A model generated the notes under the pieces. That model made no database searches and was not told where the DNA came from. It saw only the letters and a program-made list of their open reading frames with translations. Of a DNA stretch of 64,000 nucleotides, positions 20,951 to 31,663 are shown piece by piece. How positions within the stretch are numbered: position 1 is the stretch's first letter; each line of letters starts with the position of its first letter. A program made the position numbers and the translations under genes. Where the stretch lies: the NCBI GenBank assembly GCA_036365455.1, contig JAWQUS010000020.1, positions 1,089,001 through 1,153,000 on the forward strand, written 5' to 3'. Source of the stretch: Macrosoma leucophasiata (lineage: Eukaryota > Arthropoda > Insecta > Lepidoptera > Hedylidae).

Positions 20951-21534
20951 GACGTTTCTCAAAATGATTTGGATTTTAAAATAGAAACGGAATTTAAATT
21001 GCTTGTACTGTATACGAAAACAAATACCACTACCGTTGTCTTGACTCCGACTATAGCTATAAACTCAGACAATACACCTGAATACATGAGCAATACACAC
21101 AAAACGTTCTGAATACAATCACGAATCAGAACATTTCTATACAAATTCCGTTATCAAAAGTATTCTTCGAACAATGACTTCCTTTGAACGAAGACCAGGG
21201 ACAAAGGGTTACAACTGTACCAAACAACTTGTTCGGAGATAACATTATACTCGATTTTACAACTCCGGTTTAGAATCGATTGGTCGTTTGATGAGAAAAA
21301 ATTTAGTGATACGCTAAAAATAAGGAACAAATAAAAATCTTTAAAACAACCACTTCAAAAATCCGTCATTAAACAGTGAAATCTTTGTTAAAAAGCTTTC
21401 AAAAATATGAAATTAGAATACCCACCATTAAAAAGTGTAAATTAACAGAAAGCAGATTTAAATCTAAAGAACTATACTATCTGGAAACTAGCCGCTAGAC
21501 AATACGGACAACTTACCTATGCCGTGGTAATGTA
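20951..21534. other. No gene recognised
   Basis: AT-rich unique DNA without repeats seen elsewhere. Confidence 0.35.
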
Positions 21535-22260
21535 TGTATGTATGTATCTTCATGCCAGGTCCCTAACGGGGTAGGCAGAGAGAGTAGAGCGCCAGATATC
21601 CCGGTCCTGAAATACCTCTCGTGCCTCGTCTACCTCCATCATTCTCTTCATACATGCACGCCGATTCCTAAAACTTTTGACCCCACCATTAGACAGAACT
21701 CGACCTATTTGGTCATGGTAGGTCAGTTTTGCTCTTCCTGGACTTCCACCTGGACCATCCACATTCGCATTGTATATCTGTATAGTCATTTGCTCATTCA
21801 ACATTCTTTCTATATGCCCAAACCATCGGAGCATACCTTTTTTCATTTTTACACCGATACTATCATTCACACAAAGCCTCTTTCTTACATCTTCATTACG
21901 AACACGATCGGTGAGTGATATACTGCAGATCTTGCGCATGGATCTCATCTCGACCGCGTTTAACTTACTTTCATGCTCTGTCCTGCATACCCAGCTCTCG
22001 CTTCCATATAAAAGCGTTAGAGTAAGTACAGCATTATGTACAGCTAGTCGAGCCAGTTACCCAATGCTCCATTCACGTAATTCCCAGTAAGCACTCTTCT
22101 TTCTATGTGTTAGTGGTGTACCTACCATCCTTGCTAAAAGCACATCCAAGATATACAATTTCATCCACCTGTTCTAACACCATCTACTACTACCCTTGCA
22201 TTTCTACTCTGTTCATATCTTTCAAATACTAATACAAGCTTAAGCAATACCAATACTTAA
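21535..22260 (-). pseudogene. RTE-like LINE, C-terminal part
   Basis: The minus strand reads, with interruptions, ITDRVR-type sequence, then VKMKKGMLRWFGHIERM, IQIYNANVDG, LTYHDQIGRVLSNGGVKS, RRACMKRMMEVDEAREV and STLSAYPVRDLA before the stop. This is the tail of the polyprotein also found at 26, 37 and 42 kb. The copy is worn, with a changed segment after NANVDG. Upstream (to 22260) only scraps of the reverse-transcriptase thumb region remain. Confidence 0.8.
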
Positions 22261-22337
22261 GTTTTATTCATCGTAGTAATAAAGGCTTTATTTCATTGAT
22301 ATTGGATAAACGGAGAGTTCCTTGACTGTACGATATC

Positions 22338-22415
22338 CTTTTCGAATATTTAGAAGTCAGACTGCCAATTACGCCCATTAAAGATCTTTGGCAAGACTTC
22401 TAAATATTCGAAAAG
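22338..22415. repeat. 21-bp perfect inverted repeat
   Basis: CTTTTCGAATATTTAGAAGTC at 22338-22358 is exactly reverse-complemented at 22395-22415 with a 36-base loop. It lies in otherwise repeat-free DNA. Confidence 0.85.
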
Positions 22416-24469
22416 AGTTATGTTCGTTGCTGTTTAGCTATAAAGTGTACACATACGATATAGAAAGTGATAAGTGATTTTAGAGGATTCAAGTCCTTCA
22501 TGTCCCGTCTCTACATCCTAGAGAGTGGAGATGAGAAAATATTTCGACCGTTTAAAATATAAAAAATGTAAGTAATATTATATTATTATGTCTAAAGCCT
22601 TAAATTGTACTATGATTTGCTATAAGCCACTCTAATACGATTTATAAAATCGTATAAAGATAATAACATTGTTAACGAAGGTTAAAGTTCATCCAAAGTC
22701 ATTTTCGTGTTAAATTCCCTTTAATTTTTTTACCGATAGCCAAATATTTCACTATTTGTATTCGGCAAGAACAGAATTATTATGACTACCCCTATTAGGA
22801 ATACCGTTTACTGTTATAGGAAGGTGTTCGGTCATATGAGACAGCGGATCAGCTACACTGAAGCAATAGTGTCATACTATCTACGAAACAACGAAGACGG
22901 TAAAAATTCAAAATCATCGTTTTACGGTAGAATAGGGTGCCATATTGGATAAGTGTAAACGACTCATTTTCATTTATCCAATGTATTCCAACACCTTAAA
23001 AAAACTATTTCTAATTTGATTCTTCTCCCACAATGTCTTTTTGGACCATTTGCATACATTTAAAAAATCAAGACTATTGATAAAATCAAATTAACATGCT
23101 GTAAAATTGCCATGTGTAACGTTAATCCCTGTAATTGTTCTCCGATAGTAAAGTTCTAACTATTCACGAATGCGGTCACTACTTGGATGTGGTTAGACAT
23201 GACAATGTGTACACATATACGGTGTATTAGTTTGCGTGTCTTAGGGAGTGGATAGTCTCGAGCGCGCTCTCACATGCACACACGCATTTACGCGTATACA
23301 GACACGATTTTAACACAGCTAAGAGTTGCCCGCGTTCCTGAATTGCAAAGACTATAACACCAAATGTTATGTTAGTGTATTCAGTTAGGGGAGAATTATC
23401 ACGGCTTCCCCTATCAAGCGAAACCGTTAAGTTTTACGAGAGGCATTCCCCATCCGGTTGCGGCGCGTACGAAAGGCTTCTAAAAGGAATCGAAATTGTA
23501 GGATTACGGAGTGGTTGGTGCGGGAGTGGTTTTAGAAGCGAATAATAAATGTATATTGAATGAAAGGGAAAGAAAGAGGTGCCAACAGTTGAATGTGACT
23601 TAGATGAATATTGCATGGCAATGATTTTGATATACAAGAGACGAGTCAAGTTTTAGTACAAAGAAAAAAAAGAGAATTACCACCGTAATTTCAAAAATGC
23701 TTTTGAACAACGGCATCCATGATACAGGTTTATACCTGGTGTAGGGCTGTAAGTGTAAGCGTCTTTTTTTATCAAATCTTTTTTTCTTCGTCGACAATAT
23801 GCGACCAAAAATAGATTCTTTATCCTCAAACTTGATATTAGTTAGTGATTTCAGTTTCCTCAACTGGATATCACTGTCGGATGATTGGAGATTTTCCTTT
23901 TTTCCCGGAATTGCTTCAATTATCAACGATCCAAAGATTTTGGAACAATTATATTTTATTTAGACGTAAAATTGTAATTGTTTTCGAAGTTTTTTTTGTA
24001 CGTCTGGAAACTGCGGATAATGTAATAGATTGGTATCATTTTTTTAGTATTTCAATCAATGCAGATGATTGTTTTGGTACTCACTGTTAACAATGATGGT
24101 AAGTAAATACAGCCTATAAACATCTACACAAAAACGACAATCAAAATAATACCTAAGGCCCCTAAGCCTAATTTGTTGTGAATCTATAAAAGTTTTTAGG
24201 ACGTCATCATAAAAATATTTTTTGTTTGTGTAATGAAAGTCATAGATTTAAATGGAGTGCCAATCGATTTTAGTGAACACAATACCTTATAGACATTCAC
24301 ACAAAAACAAAATAAATTTATATATTATACATAGATTATATAGGGCATTACATAGGGGCATAGATTTTTTTTCTTGTCAAAATTACGTACACTGTACTTT
24401 GTTTACAATAGCTGAATTACCATTTGGTCCGGATACACATACTATTAGAAGAAACTATGATACCACTTT
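22416..24469. other. About 2 kb without a recognised gene
   Basis: Contains a family-C SINE tail near 23708-23767 (GGTTTATACCTGGTGTAGGG, then CTGTAAGTGTAAGCG) and two worn minus-strand family-A scraps near 24085-24180 and 24225-24310. Open frames up to 108 codons show no family resemblance. Confidence 0.4.
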
Positions 24470-24720
24470 TTACTAATGGTAGATCTCCAGTGACGCAGCT
24501 GGCGGGCTTAGGCCACCACCGTATTACCTAATATACTTGCCGCCTAATGGTAGTGTTCAGCACTATCGTGTTCCGGTCAAGTGGTAATGTATGGCCCTGT
24601 AATTTATGGCACAGAGGCATAACACCAGTGGTAACGCATGTGCATTTTGGTCTTTGTGTGGGTGTCTACAGGCTGTAGTCATCACTTAATGTAAATGCAT
24701 GCTTGTTCATTACTTCCATT
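24470..24720 (+). repeat. Family-A short repeat
   Basis: TTACTAATGGTAGATCTCC through CATGCTTGTTCATTACTTCC. It lacks the A tract and joins directly to the left arm of the large inverted repeat. Confidence 0.8.
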
Positions 24721-25010
24721 ATGATCTAAGAGCCTGCGACGCCCAGACCTTCGTTATATTATAAAACCTGGAAATTCTTCTATATATGTCCCCTATACAG
24801 GTATAAGCAAAACCAAAATATACAACCTGGATCGCGGTGGCTTTGGCAGGTAACAGGTAGTAAATGTGAGTAAAATTGTGTTTCAAATTTGTGATAGTAT
24901 AAAACTTAGTTTTCATATATTTTAACTTACAATCATATTAGAAACCGCCTCGTCTATTGGCGGACACTTAGGACGGTAACAACCCCTTGCCAGACACCCT
25001 CACAGTCTAA

Positions 25011-25708
25011 TCTACACTAATATTATAAAGAGGAAAACTTTGTTTGTTTGTTTGGTTGTATTGAATAGGCTCAATAACTACTGAACCGATTTGAAAATTT
25101 TCTTTCACTTTTCAAAAGCTACATTATCCACGGGTAAGATAGGCTATATTTTATTTTGGAAAAATAGGGTTCCGTAAGATATTTGGATTTTCCAGACACA
25201 AGGTGTAAAAAATCAAATCATCAATGCAACATTGCACCGCGCGAAGTCGGGGCGGGCCGCTATAATTTAGCATTAAAACACCCACAATGCTCTTAAAATG
25301 GACAAATGATGCAGGTCTGGTTATTAATACACAAAAAACCAAGGTTATGCATATATCAGCATATAATAAAATTAACACCACTACTGATATTGATTTGATT
25401 GCACACGATCATAGATGCCTGCATGAAAATAGTTTGTATTGTAAGTACAAATGCATTGACAAGGTCTCACAAATAACCTACCTTGGTTTAACTATAGACG
25501 CCAGGTTTAATTGGACTACCCACATTAACACAGTATGCAGTAAACTGCGTGCCATATTAGCGAAATTCAGCATTTTGAAGTACTGAATACCTTTTCCAAT
25601 ATTACTAGATATGTATACAGATACTAGATATGTGTCAGCGTATTTTATTATAAGCCTTGGACACATTATTTCTTTGTGAGGCAATACGAAGTTTGCCGGG
25701 CCAGCTAG
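25011..25708 (+). mobile_element. Composite Helitron-like insertion carrying RT sequence
   Basis: It begins TCTACACTAATATTATAAAG and ends GCCGGGCCAGCTAG, inserted between A (25010) and T (25709). The uninterrupted arm at 27.76 kb shows the empty site. A 3' hairpin GGCAA...TTGCC (25680-25697) precedes CTAG by a few bases. A 5' TC, a 3' hairpin plus CTAG, and A/T insertion without target duplication are the Helitron hallmarks. Internally there is a second GGGGCGGGCCGCTA end near 25262 and a reverse-transcriptase fragment. Confidence 0.7.
25276..25586 (+). pseudogene. Non-LTR reverse transcriptase thumb fragment
   Basis: The frame from 25287 reads LLKWTNDAGLVINTQKTKVM, then TYLGLTIDARFNWTTHINTV and CSKLRAILAKF. 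This is the NxxKT and YLGxxID(x)xxxWxxHI pattern downstream of the catalytic box in jockey/CR1-like elements. It has neither the YADD box nor a C-terminus. It lies inside the composite Helitron-like element, so it may be captured cargo or an older insertion. Confidence 0.7.
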
Positions 25709-26053
25709 TTACTAATAATTCTACTTTCGTCATAGTATAAAATCTGACTTTTATATATGTTATTCAGGAAACTATACGAATAATGTTTCCACAACTCCCA
25801 GTCACTTCCGATGGTTCCCCTATCTTCCCAGGCACATTGAAGTCTACTCCAGGCGTGCGCGCGATTATTATACATGTACGTTGGTGCGAGTGAAATAGCA
25901 TGATCGGTCCACGGCGATCTCTTTCTGCGCATCATCTGTCTCGTACTCCGTAATATATATTGTGTAGTGTGAACTGTTATACGTACAGAAACCGTCGAAT
26001 AATTAAAATTAATTTTGCTTTCTTAAGAGACCTTAAAGAAATGTCTAACTGAC

Positions 26054-26302
26054 GATTCGCTTAGCCCAACAGTGTGAGATGACCGTTTGATTCGAAGGGT
26101 CACGGGTTCGATCGCCGCACCGGAACCAATACTTGTATGGCCTACAGATGTTTATTTCGGGTCTGAGTGTTTGTGTATGTGTTATATGTGTATAACGGTA
26201 CCCACGACACAGGTTTGGGGCATACCTGTGTCGGGGGTACCGTCGCTTACGCTTACACTCACAGCCCCACCTTCTGTGGGGCTGTGAGTGTAAGCGTAAG
26301 CG
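26054..26302 (+). repeat. Family-C SINE with a fold-back 3' end
   Basis: tRNA-like head (AGCCCAACAGTGTGAGATGA; ACGGGTTCGATCGCCGCACC) and the usual body. The terminal GTGGGGCTGTGAGTGTAAGC is preceded by its own 27-bp reverse complement: arms 26244-26270 and 26276-26302, loop CTTCT. Confidence 0.85.
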
Positions 26303-26309
26303 TATTCTT

Positions 26310-27170
26310 ATGTATGTATGTACCTTGACGCCAGGTCTACCTTCATGATTCTCTTTATACATGCACGCCGATTCCTAAGACTTTTGACCCCACCATCAGA
26401 CAGAACTCGACCTATTTGGTCATGGTAGGTCAGTCTTGGACTTCCAGGGCCTCGCAACCATCTACATTCGCATTGTATATCTGTTTAGTCATTCGCTCAT
26501 TCGACATTCTTTCTATATGCCCGAACCATCGGAGCATGCCTTTTTTCATTTTTACACCGATACTATCATTCACACAAAGCCTCTTTGTTACATCTTCATT
26601 ACGAACGCGATCGGTGAGTGATACACCGAAGATCTTGCGCAATGATCTCATCTCGACCGCGTTTAACTTACTTTCACGCTCTTTCCTACATACTCAGCTC
26701 TCGCTTCCGTATAAAAGCGTTGGAGTAAGTACAGCATTATGTACAGCTAGTCGAGCCCGCTGGCTGAGATGTTTAGATTCTAGCAGCTTACCCAACGCTC
26801 CATTCACGCAATTCCCAGCAAGCACTCTTTTTTCTATGTCGGTGGTGTACCTACCATCTTTGCTAAAAGCATATCCAAGATATACAATTTCATCCACCTA
26901 TTCTTAAGAGATGACACTGAGAGACACTGCATCATCTACTACTACCCTTGCATTTGTTCTCTGTTCATCTCTTTCAAATACTAATACTTTAGTTTTATCC
27001 ACATTCAATTGTAAGCCTTTCTCCATACAATCCTCTTTCATGTCTGTGACTAGTGCTTGTAGCCCAGATGGTGTAGAGCTAACAATTACCGTATCATCTG
27101 CGTAAAGCAGACAGTTCACCACTAAGTCACCCATACGAACTTCCACATCCGTTTACTTCACCCTCTGGAG
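26310..27170 (-). pseudogene. RTE-like LINE, reverse transcriptase end to C-terminus
   Basis: The minus strand reads VRMGDLVVNCLLYADDTVIV (catalytic box), LQLNVDKTKVLVFERDEQRT, DEIVYLGYAFSKDGRYTTDI, LAVHNAVLTPTLLYGSES, then VKMKKGMLRWFGHIERM and a shortened tail. Several frameshifts and stops separate these blocks. It lies in the spacer of the large inverted repeat. Confidence 0.82.
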
Positions 27171-27179
27171 GCGTGAGAA

Positions 27180-27480
27180 TTTATGATTGTTCAGTACCTA
27201 CCCGGACGAAGTCGTGGGCGCAGCTGTTATAAAAGTAGCCTAAGTTACTCCTTATTACATCAGCTATGTGCCAGTGAAAGTCCCGTCAAAATCGGTGCAG
27301 CCGTTCCCAAGATTAGCCCCGCCTAACAGACAGACAGACAGACAAAAATTGTAAAAAATGTTATTTTGGTATATGTACCGCGTATACATACATATGCATT
27401 TAGTAAAAAGCGGTTATTTCAATATTACAAACGGACACTCCAATTTTTTTATTTGTATAGATTTCATATTTTGTTGATAT
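27180..27480 (+). repeat. Dispersed repeat with CAGA tail
   Basis: GTGCCAGTGAAAGTCCCGTC, AAAATCGGTGCAGCCGTTCC, then CAGACAGACAGACAGAC and CGGACACTCCAATTTTTTTA. The AAAATCGGT...CAGCCGTT core recurs in changed form at 42.08-42.13 kb. Such pieces are usually LINE or SINE 3' regions in Lepidoptera; the family is not named here. Confidence 0.5.
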
Positions 27481-27569
27481 AAAAATATCATTATATTTTT
27501 TTTTTAATTAACTATTTTAATCGGATAAAAATCTACATAATTATTTTTTTTATAAATTTAGTATAGATC

Positions 27570-28068
27570 GCGCTATTTCACTCGCACCAACGTACATATA
27601 TATTCATCGCGCGCACGCCTGGAGTAGACTTCAATGTGTCTGGGAAGATAGGGGAACCATCGAAAGTGACTGGGAATTGTGGAAACATTATTCGTATAGT
27701 TTTCTGAATAACATATATAAAAGTCAGATTTTATACTATGACGAAAGTAGATTTATAAATAATTAGACTGTGAGGGTGTCTGGCAAGGGGTTGTCAACGT
27801 CCAAACCGCCTCGTCCATGCGCGACGATAGACGAGGCGGTTTCTAATATGATTGTAAGTTAAAATATATGAAAACTAAGTTTTATACTATCACAAATATG
27901 AAACACAATTTTACTCACATTTACTACCTGTTACCTGCCAAAGCCACCGCGACCCAGGTTGTATATTTTGGTTTTGCTTATACCTGTATAGAGGACATAT
28001 ATAGAAGAATTTCCAGGTTTTATAATATAACGAAGATCTGGGCGTCACAGGCTCTCAGAATATTACAT
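27570..28068 (+). repeat. Right arm of the large inverted repeat
   Basis: Uninterrupted 0.5-kb version: CGCTATTTCACTCGCACCAA, then GAATTGTGGAAACATTATTC, TAATTAGACTGTGAGGGTGT and CCACCGCGACCCAGGTTG to the end near GCTCTCAGAAT. It shows the empty target (CAGTCTAA/TTATTTATAAATC read on the other strand) of the Helitron-like insertion. Confidence 0.85.
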
Positions 28069-28079
28069 TAAAAAAACCA

Positions 28080-29815
28080 AAGTTCTAGAGATTCAATTAC
28101 TGGATTTGTACCACTAGAGACCACAATCTCACCACAGAAATGGATGCAACACTAAAGTAGCAGTGCAGTACAAACAGATAAATTAATTCACATATATAAT
28201 CCGCGTAGCGATTTAAAATGCATAAGTTTTGCAGGATGCAATATGCATCGTAAATTTGTGTACGCTTTGCTACTGACATTTTTCGACTGTAATCGTCTGT
28301 TTAACTTAACATAAGTAAGATAATACGGATCTACATTCGTATTCGATGGTATATTATTAATTATGATGTGGTCCGTTTGATTGCCTCTCTAGGTATTCCA
28401 TGAAGAGAAAGCTATGTACAACATGCATTCATATATTCATGATAACACCTACCATTCACCAGTATTGGTGGTGGGATCCTGGTAACTGAAGTTTCAAGAC
28501 TAAAATGTTGATGATGATGATGATGTCAAATTAATACCTGTCTTCCGTTTTTTATGTAATGAAGGTGGAAAACAAGCTCACATCGATGTTAAGTGACAAT
28601 TGCAAGGCTATATACACCTAAACAAAGACCAGAGATCAAATCGCAGATGCGTTGCCGCCCCTGAGATTTTTGTTGTAATGGCTCTGTGATATTTATTACG
28701 GGGCCAGACATCACCAACCAACCAGAAAACGATATTGCTGTATTGCTGAACACTACCATATCTGCCATACTATATTAGGTAATGTAGTGTTACCTCCGTC
28801 CTCGAGTCCCTAATCTAACTCTACCACTAAACATAGTTCCATATTTTTATTATTTACAGTGTACGTAATTGAGGCAAGAGGTAAGAGATTGCCTCTAGCT
28901 ACTAACTTAGCCACAACTTCATCGCAAAGCTGAATGCATTGCAAAATAAAGCAGTAGTAGGTATAAACAAATTAAATAATTCACATATAGCATCCGCATA
29001 GCAAATTAAAACGTGTAAACCGGCGGAATGCAATCTGCATCACAAATTTGTGTACGCTTTGCTACTGACATTTTTCAACTGTAATTGCCTGTTTAACTTG
29101 CCATAACCGAGATCATACGGCTCATTCATATTTCATTCTTTTTTCTCTTTTGTTTCGTATTATATAAGATTTTAGGATTACGTAGTATATAATTAATGGC
29201 CTTACGAGATATTCAGAGCTTCCTCTCTAGATACTTTCCAAGGAAATTGTGGGAACCCGATCTGTAAGTAAGTACAATTGATGTTTTTCGTACTAACATA
29301 GAGCTGCGGCTGCCTTTTTATGTATTCCCACAAAGAGATATTATATAAAGGTTACATACATTCATATGCAGAATATATATTAACACCCACGATTCACCAG
29401 TTACTGGTAGTAGAACCTTAGTGGCAGAAGAATGAGGACGTATGCATTCATCTACCTAACAATGATATACCTGACCCGTTTTATCTATCTAATACGATTA
29501 TGTATCCGTTACTAGTTGTGTTTAGCGGTATTCTGAATATAGTGCTATTCAAAGTGTATGTAACTTAGGCAAGAGGCAAAAGATTGCCTCTAGATTGTAA
29601 ACTTTGTCACAACCTCATTGCAAAACTAGGATGCAACGTAAATTAAAGTAGTAATAAATAAATGAATTCGCTACATATAGCAATCATGTGGCGAATTAAA
29701 ACACGAAAGCTAGCAGAATGCAATCTGCATCACAAATTTGTGTACGCTTTGTTACTGTCATTTTTCAACTGTAATTGCTAGTTTAACTTGCCATAAGCGA
29801 GATAATGCGGCTCTT
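28080..29815 (+). repeat. Three related local units of about 0.7-0.8 kb
   Basis: The block GCAATCTGCATCACAAATTT followed by GTGTACGCTTTG and CATTTTTCAACTGTAATTGC occurs at about 28230, 29030 and 29720. It is preceded at 28860 and 29560 by GAGGCAAGAGGTAAGAGATT-like sequence. A CATTCATAT...CACCATTCACCAGT-like segment follows it at 28425 and 29350. Divergence is high, so the duplications are old. A family-A copy (28549-28830) lies in the first unit. Confidence 0.65.
28549..28830 (-). repeat. Family-A variant, worn
   Basis: TTTTATGTAATGAAGGTGGA through ATCTAACTCTACCACT; diverged subfamily (GGCTCTGTGATATTTATTAC) with many changes. Confidence 0.75.
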
Positions 29816-29822
29816 TAATAAT

Positions 29823-30894
29823 AGGTTGGGGAAAAAGTCTTTTCGCATTATAGTATGTATGAACTTGTAATAAGATCTCTTTGGCTGTAGTATTTGTATC
29901 TGGCTGGTTTTGGTATCATTGAAAGTTAAAATTTTCAAGAACATAATTCCAAATTCAAATTAGGCAAATGTGTGATTTTCATTTGTTTTTCGTACTGTCA
30001 AGATGAGTGAATCTAATGAAGAAATTCGATTCATTTTAAAATTTTACTACAAAAAAGGTAAAAATGCAACGCAAGCCGCGAAAAATTTGCGATGTTTATG
30101 GACCTAGTGCAGTGTCTGTGAGAGTAGCACAAATTTGGTTTAAGCGTTTTCAATCCGGAAATTTTGATGTCAAAGATGCACCTCGCTCTGGTCGCCCTAT
30201 TACGTATAAAATGGATGCCATTTTTTAAAAAGTGGAGCAGGATCAACATCAGTAGTTACGACGTAGCTGAAGAACTGAGAATTGATCACAAAACAGTTTT
30301 GGCGCATTTGAAAAAAGCTGGGTACAAAAAAAAGCTCGATATTTGGGTACCTCACGAGCTCACTGAAAGAAACCTAATGAACCGTGTACTCATTTGTGAT
30401 TGCTTATTACGACGTAATGAAACCGAATCATTTTTGAAGAAGTTGATAACTGGTGATGAAAAGTGGTCAAAGGCCGGTCAGGCTTCACAGACTGTGGCGA
30501 AACCAGGGTTAACTCGCAATAAGGTGATGTTGTGTGTGTGGTGGGATTGGAAGGGCATTATTCATTATGAGCTATTACCACCAAGCAGGACTATCGATTC
30601 TGAACTCTACTGCGAACAACTGATGACATTAAAGCAAGAAGTTGAGAGAAAGCGGCTGGAATTGATCAACAGAAGGTGTGTGGTGTTTCATCATGATAAC
30701 GCTAGACCTCACACATCTATAGCCACTCAGCAAAAATTAAGAGAGTTTGGCTGGGAGGTGTTAATGCATCCGCTGTGAGATGGCAAAAGGTTATCAAATA
30801 AAATGGTACATACATACCATAGTTAAAATTAAATAAACCATATTAAAAAAATGTTTTTATTTCTCTTAAAAAATGCGAAGAAACTTTTTCCCCA
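29823..30894 (+). mobile_element. Mariner, cecropia-like, copy 2, deleted
   Basis: Left end AGGTTGGGGAAAAAGTCTTT and right end AAACTTTTTCCCCA near 30894 pair as inverted terminal repeats. The 5' region is uninterrupted and serves as the empty-site reference for copy 1. About 190 bases between ATGCATCCGC and TGAGATGGC are missing. It lies in the third of the local repeat units. Confidence 0.88.
30003..30778 (+). pseudogene. Mariner transposase, deletion derivative
   Basis: Starts with a proper ATG at 30003 (MSESNEEIRF). It is broken by a 2-base loss in the A run after CAAGCCGCG, an in-frame TAA after GATGCCATTTTT (about 30226), a 2-base loss near CAACATCAGTAG, and an in-frame 36-base loss after TGDEKW. 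A large 3' deletion removes the third catalytic Asp. TGDEKW and HHDNARPHTS are still present. It cannot encode an active enzyme, but its terminal repeats could still be recognised by a related transposase. Confidence 0.88.
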
Positions 30895-31350
30895 TAATTG
30901 TTTTTGTTTTAGATTTATGAAGACAAATGGAAGTTTTGGGATTCCACATTACTGAAGCAGCTGTAAGTCCGTCTCATAAATGACTGACCACTTTTTCAAA
31001 GTATTCCCCGTAAAGGCAGGTACAGGTAAATGCAAGCATTCATTCATATATGCCAACACCATGTTATCACTATTGGCTCATAATGTATTAATTATATCCG
31101 TGCTCCTGTTTCATCTCATAACTTGCTATACTGCAATGAATATAATTTTGGTTATTGCACATTTTTCAGTTGATCACTTATGAAAGAATTTTTAAAATCA
31201 AAAATCTCTCTCATTCTGATTTACATTTCAACCTCTCTTTTAAATTTATTTTTTGGTTACTTCAATATTATGTACTATGGAATGAAGACAATTTCGACAT
31301 TAATTAATTCGAATAAAAAGCATGTATGGCAGGCAGAGAATAATAAAAAA
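30895..31350. other. No gene recognised
   Basis: A trace of family-B-like sequence near 31010-31060 (AAAGGCAGGTACAGGTAAAT, then GCAAGCATTCATTCATATA). Otherwise AT-rich. Confidence 0.35.
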
Positions 31351-31663
31351 AACGTAACTTCACGCCTGTAATCCCCGAAGGGATAGGCAGAGGCAAATGC
31401 ATGCATTCAATCATACATGCAAACACCCACGACTCGCCGGTTACGTTTTTGGCCCATGTAACAGGTGGCGAACCTGTTGCCATCTCCGGGCACATTACCA
31501 AACTCCGGGGTACTGGGAAACTTCCAGAAAATGGAAAAATCCCAATAGAAGCAGAGATAAAGGATTTTAAACCGTTATCTCTGATAGTCCTCGACCCGGG
31601 AATCGAACCCAGTACCTCCAGCGTAATAGTAGTGGTCTGCTACCACTACGCTACTGAGGCAGT
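31351..31663 (-). repeat. Family-B SINE, full length
   Basis: Minus-strand tRNA-like head at the right end (CTGCCTCAGTAGCGTAGTGG, TGGGTTCGATTCCCGGGTCG) and tail AGTTACGTTTTTTTTATTAT at the left end. Confidence 0.88.

Larger units (their letters stand above)
24721..25955 (-). repeat. Left arm of a large inverted repeat, interrupted
   Basis: 24721-25010 and 25709-25955 are the reverse complement of 27570-28068 with small differences (CCTGGAAATTCTTCTATATA, CAAGGGGTTGT-type and GGCACATTGAAGTCTACTCC blocks). Between the two pieces sits a 698-bp Helitron-like insertion. The arm encodes no long frame and its origin is unknown. Confidence 0.85.
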
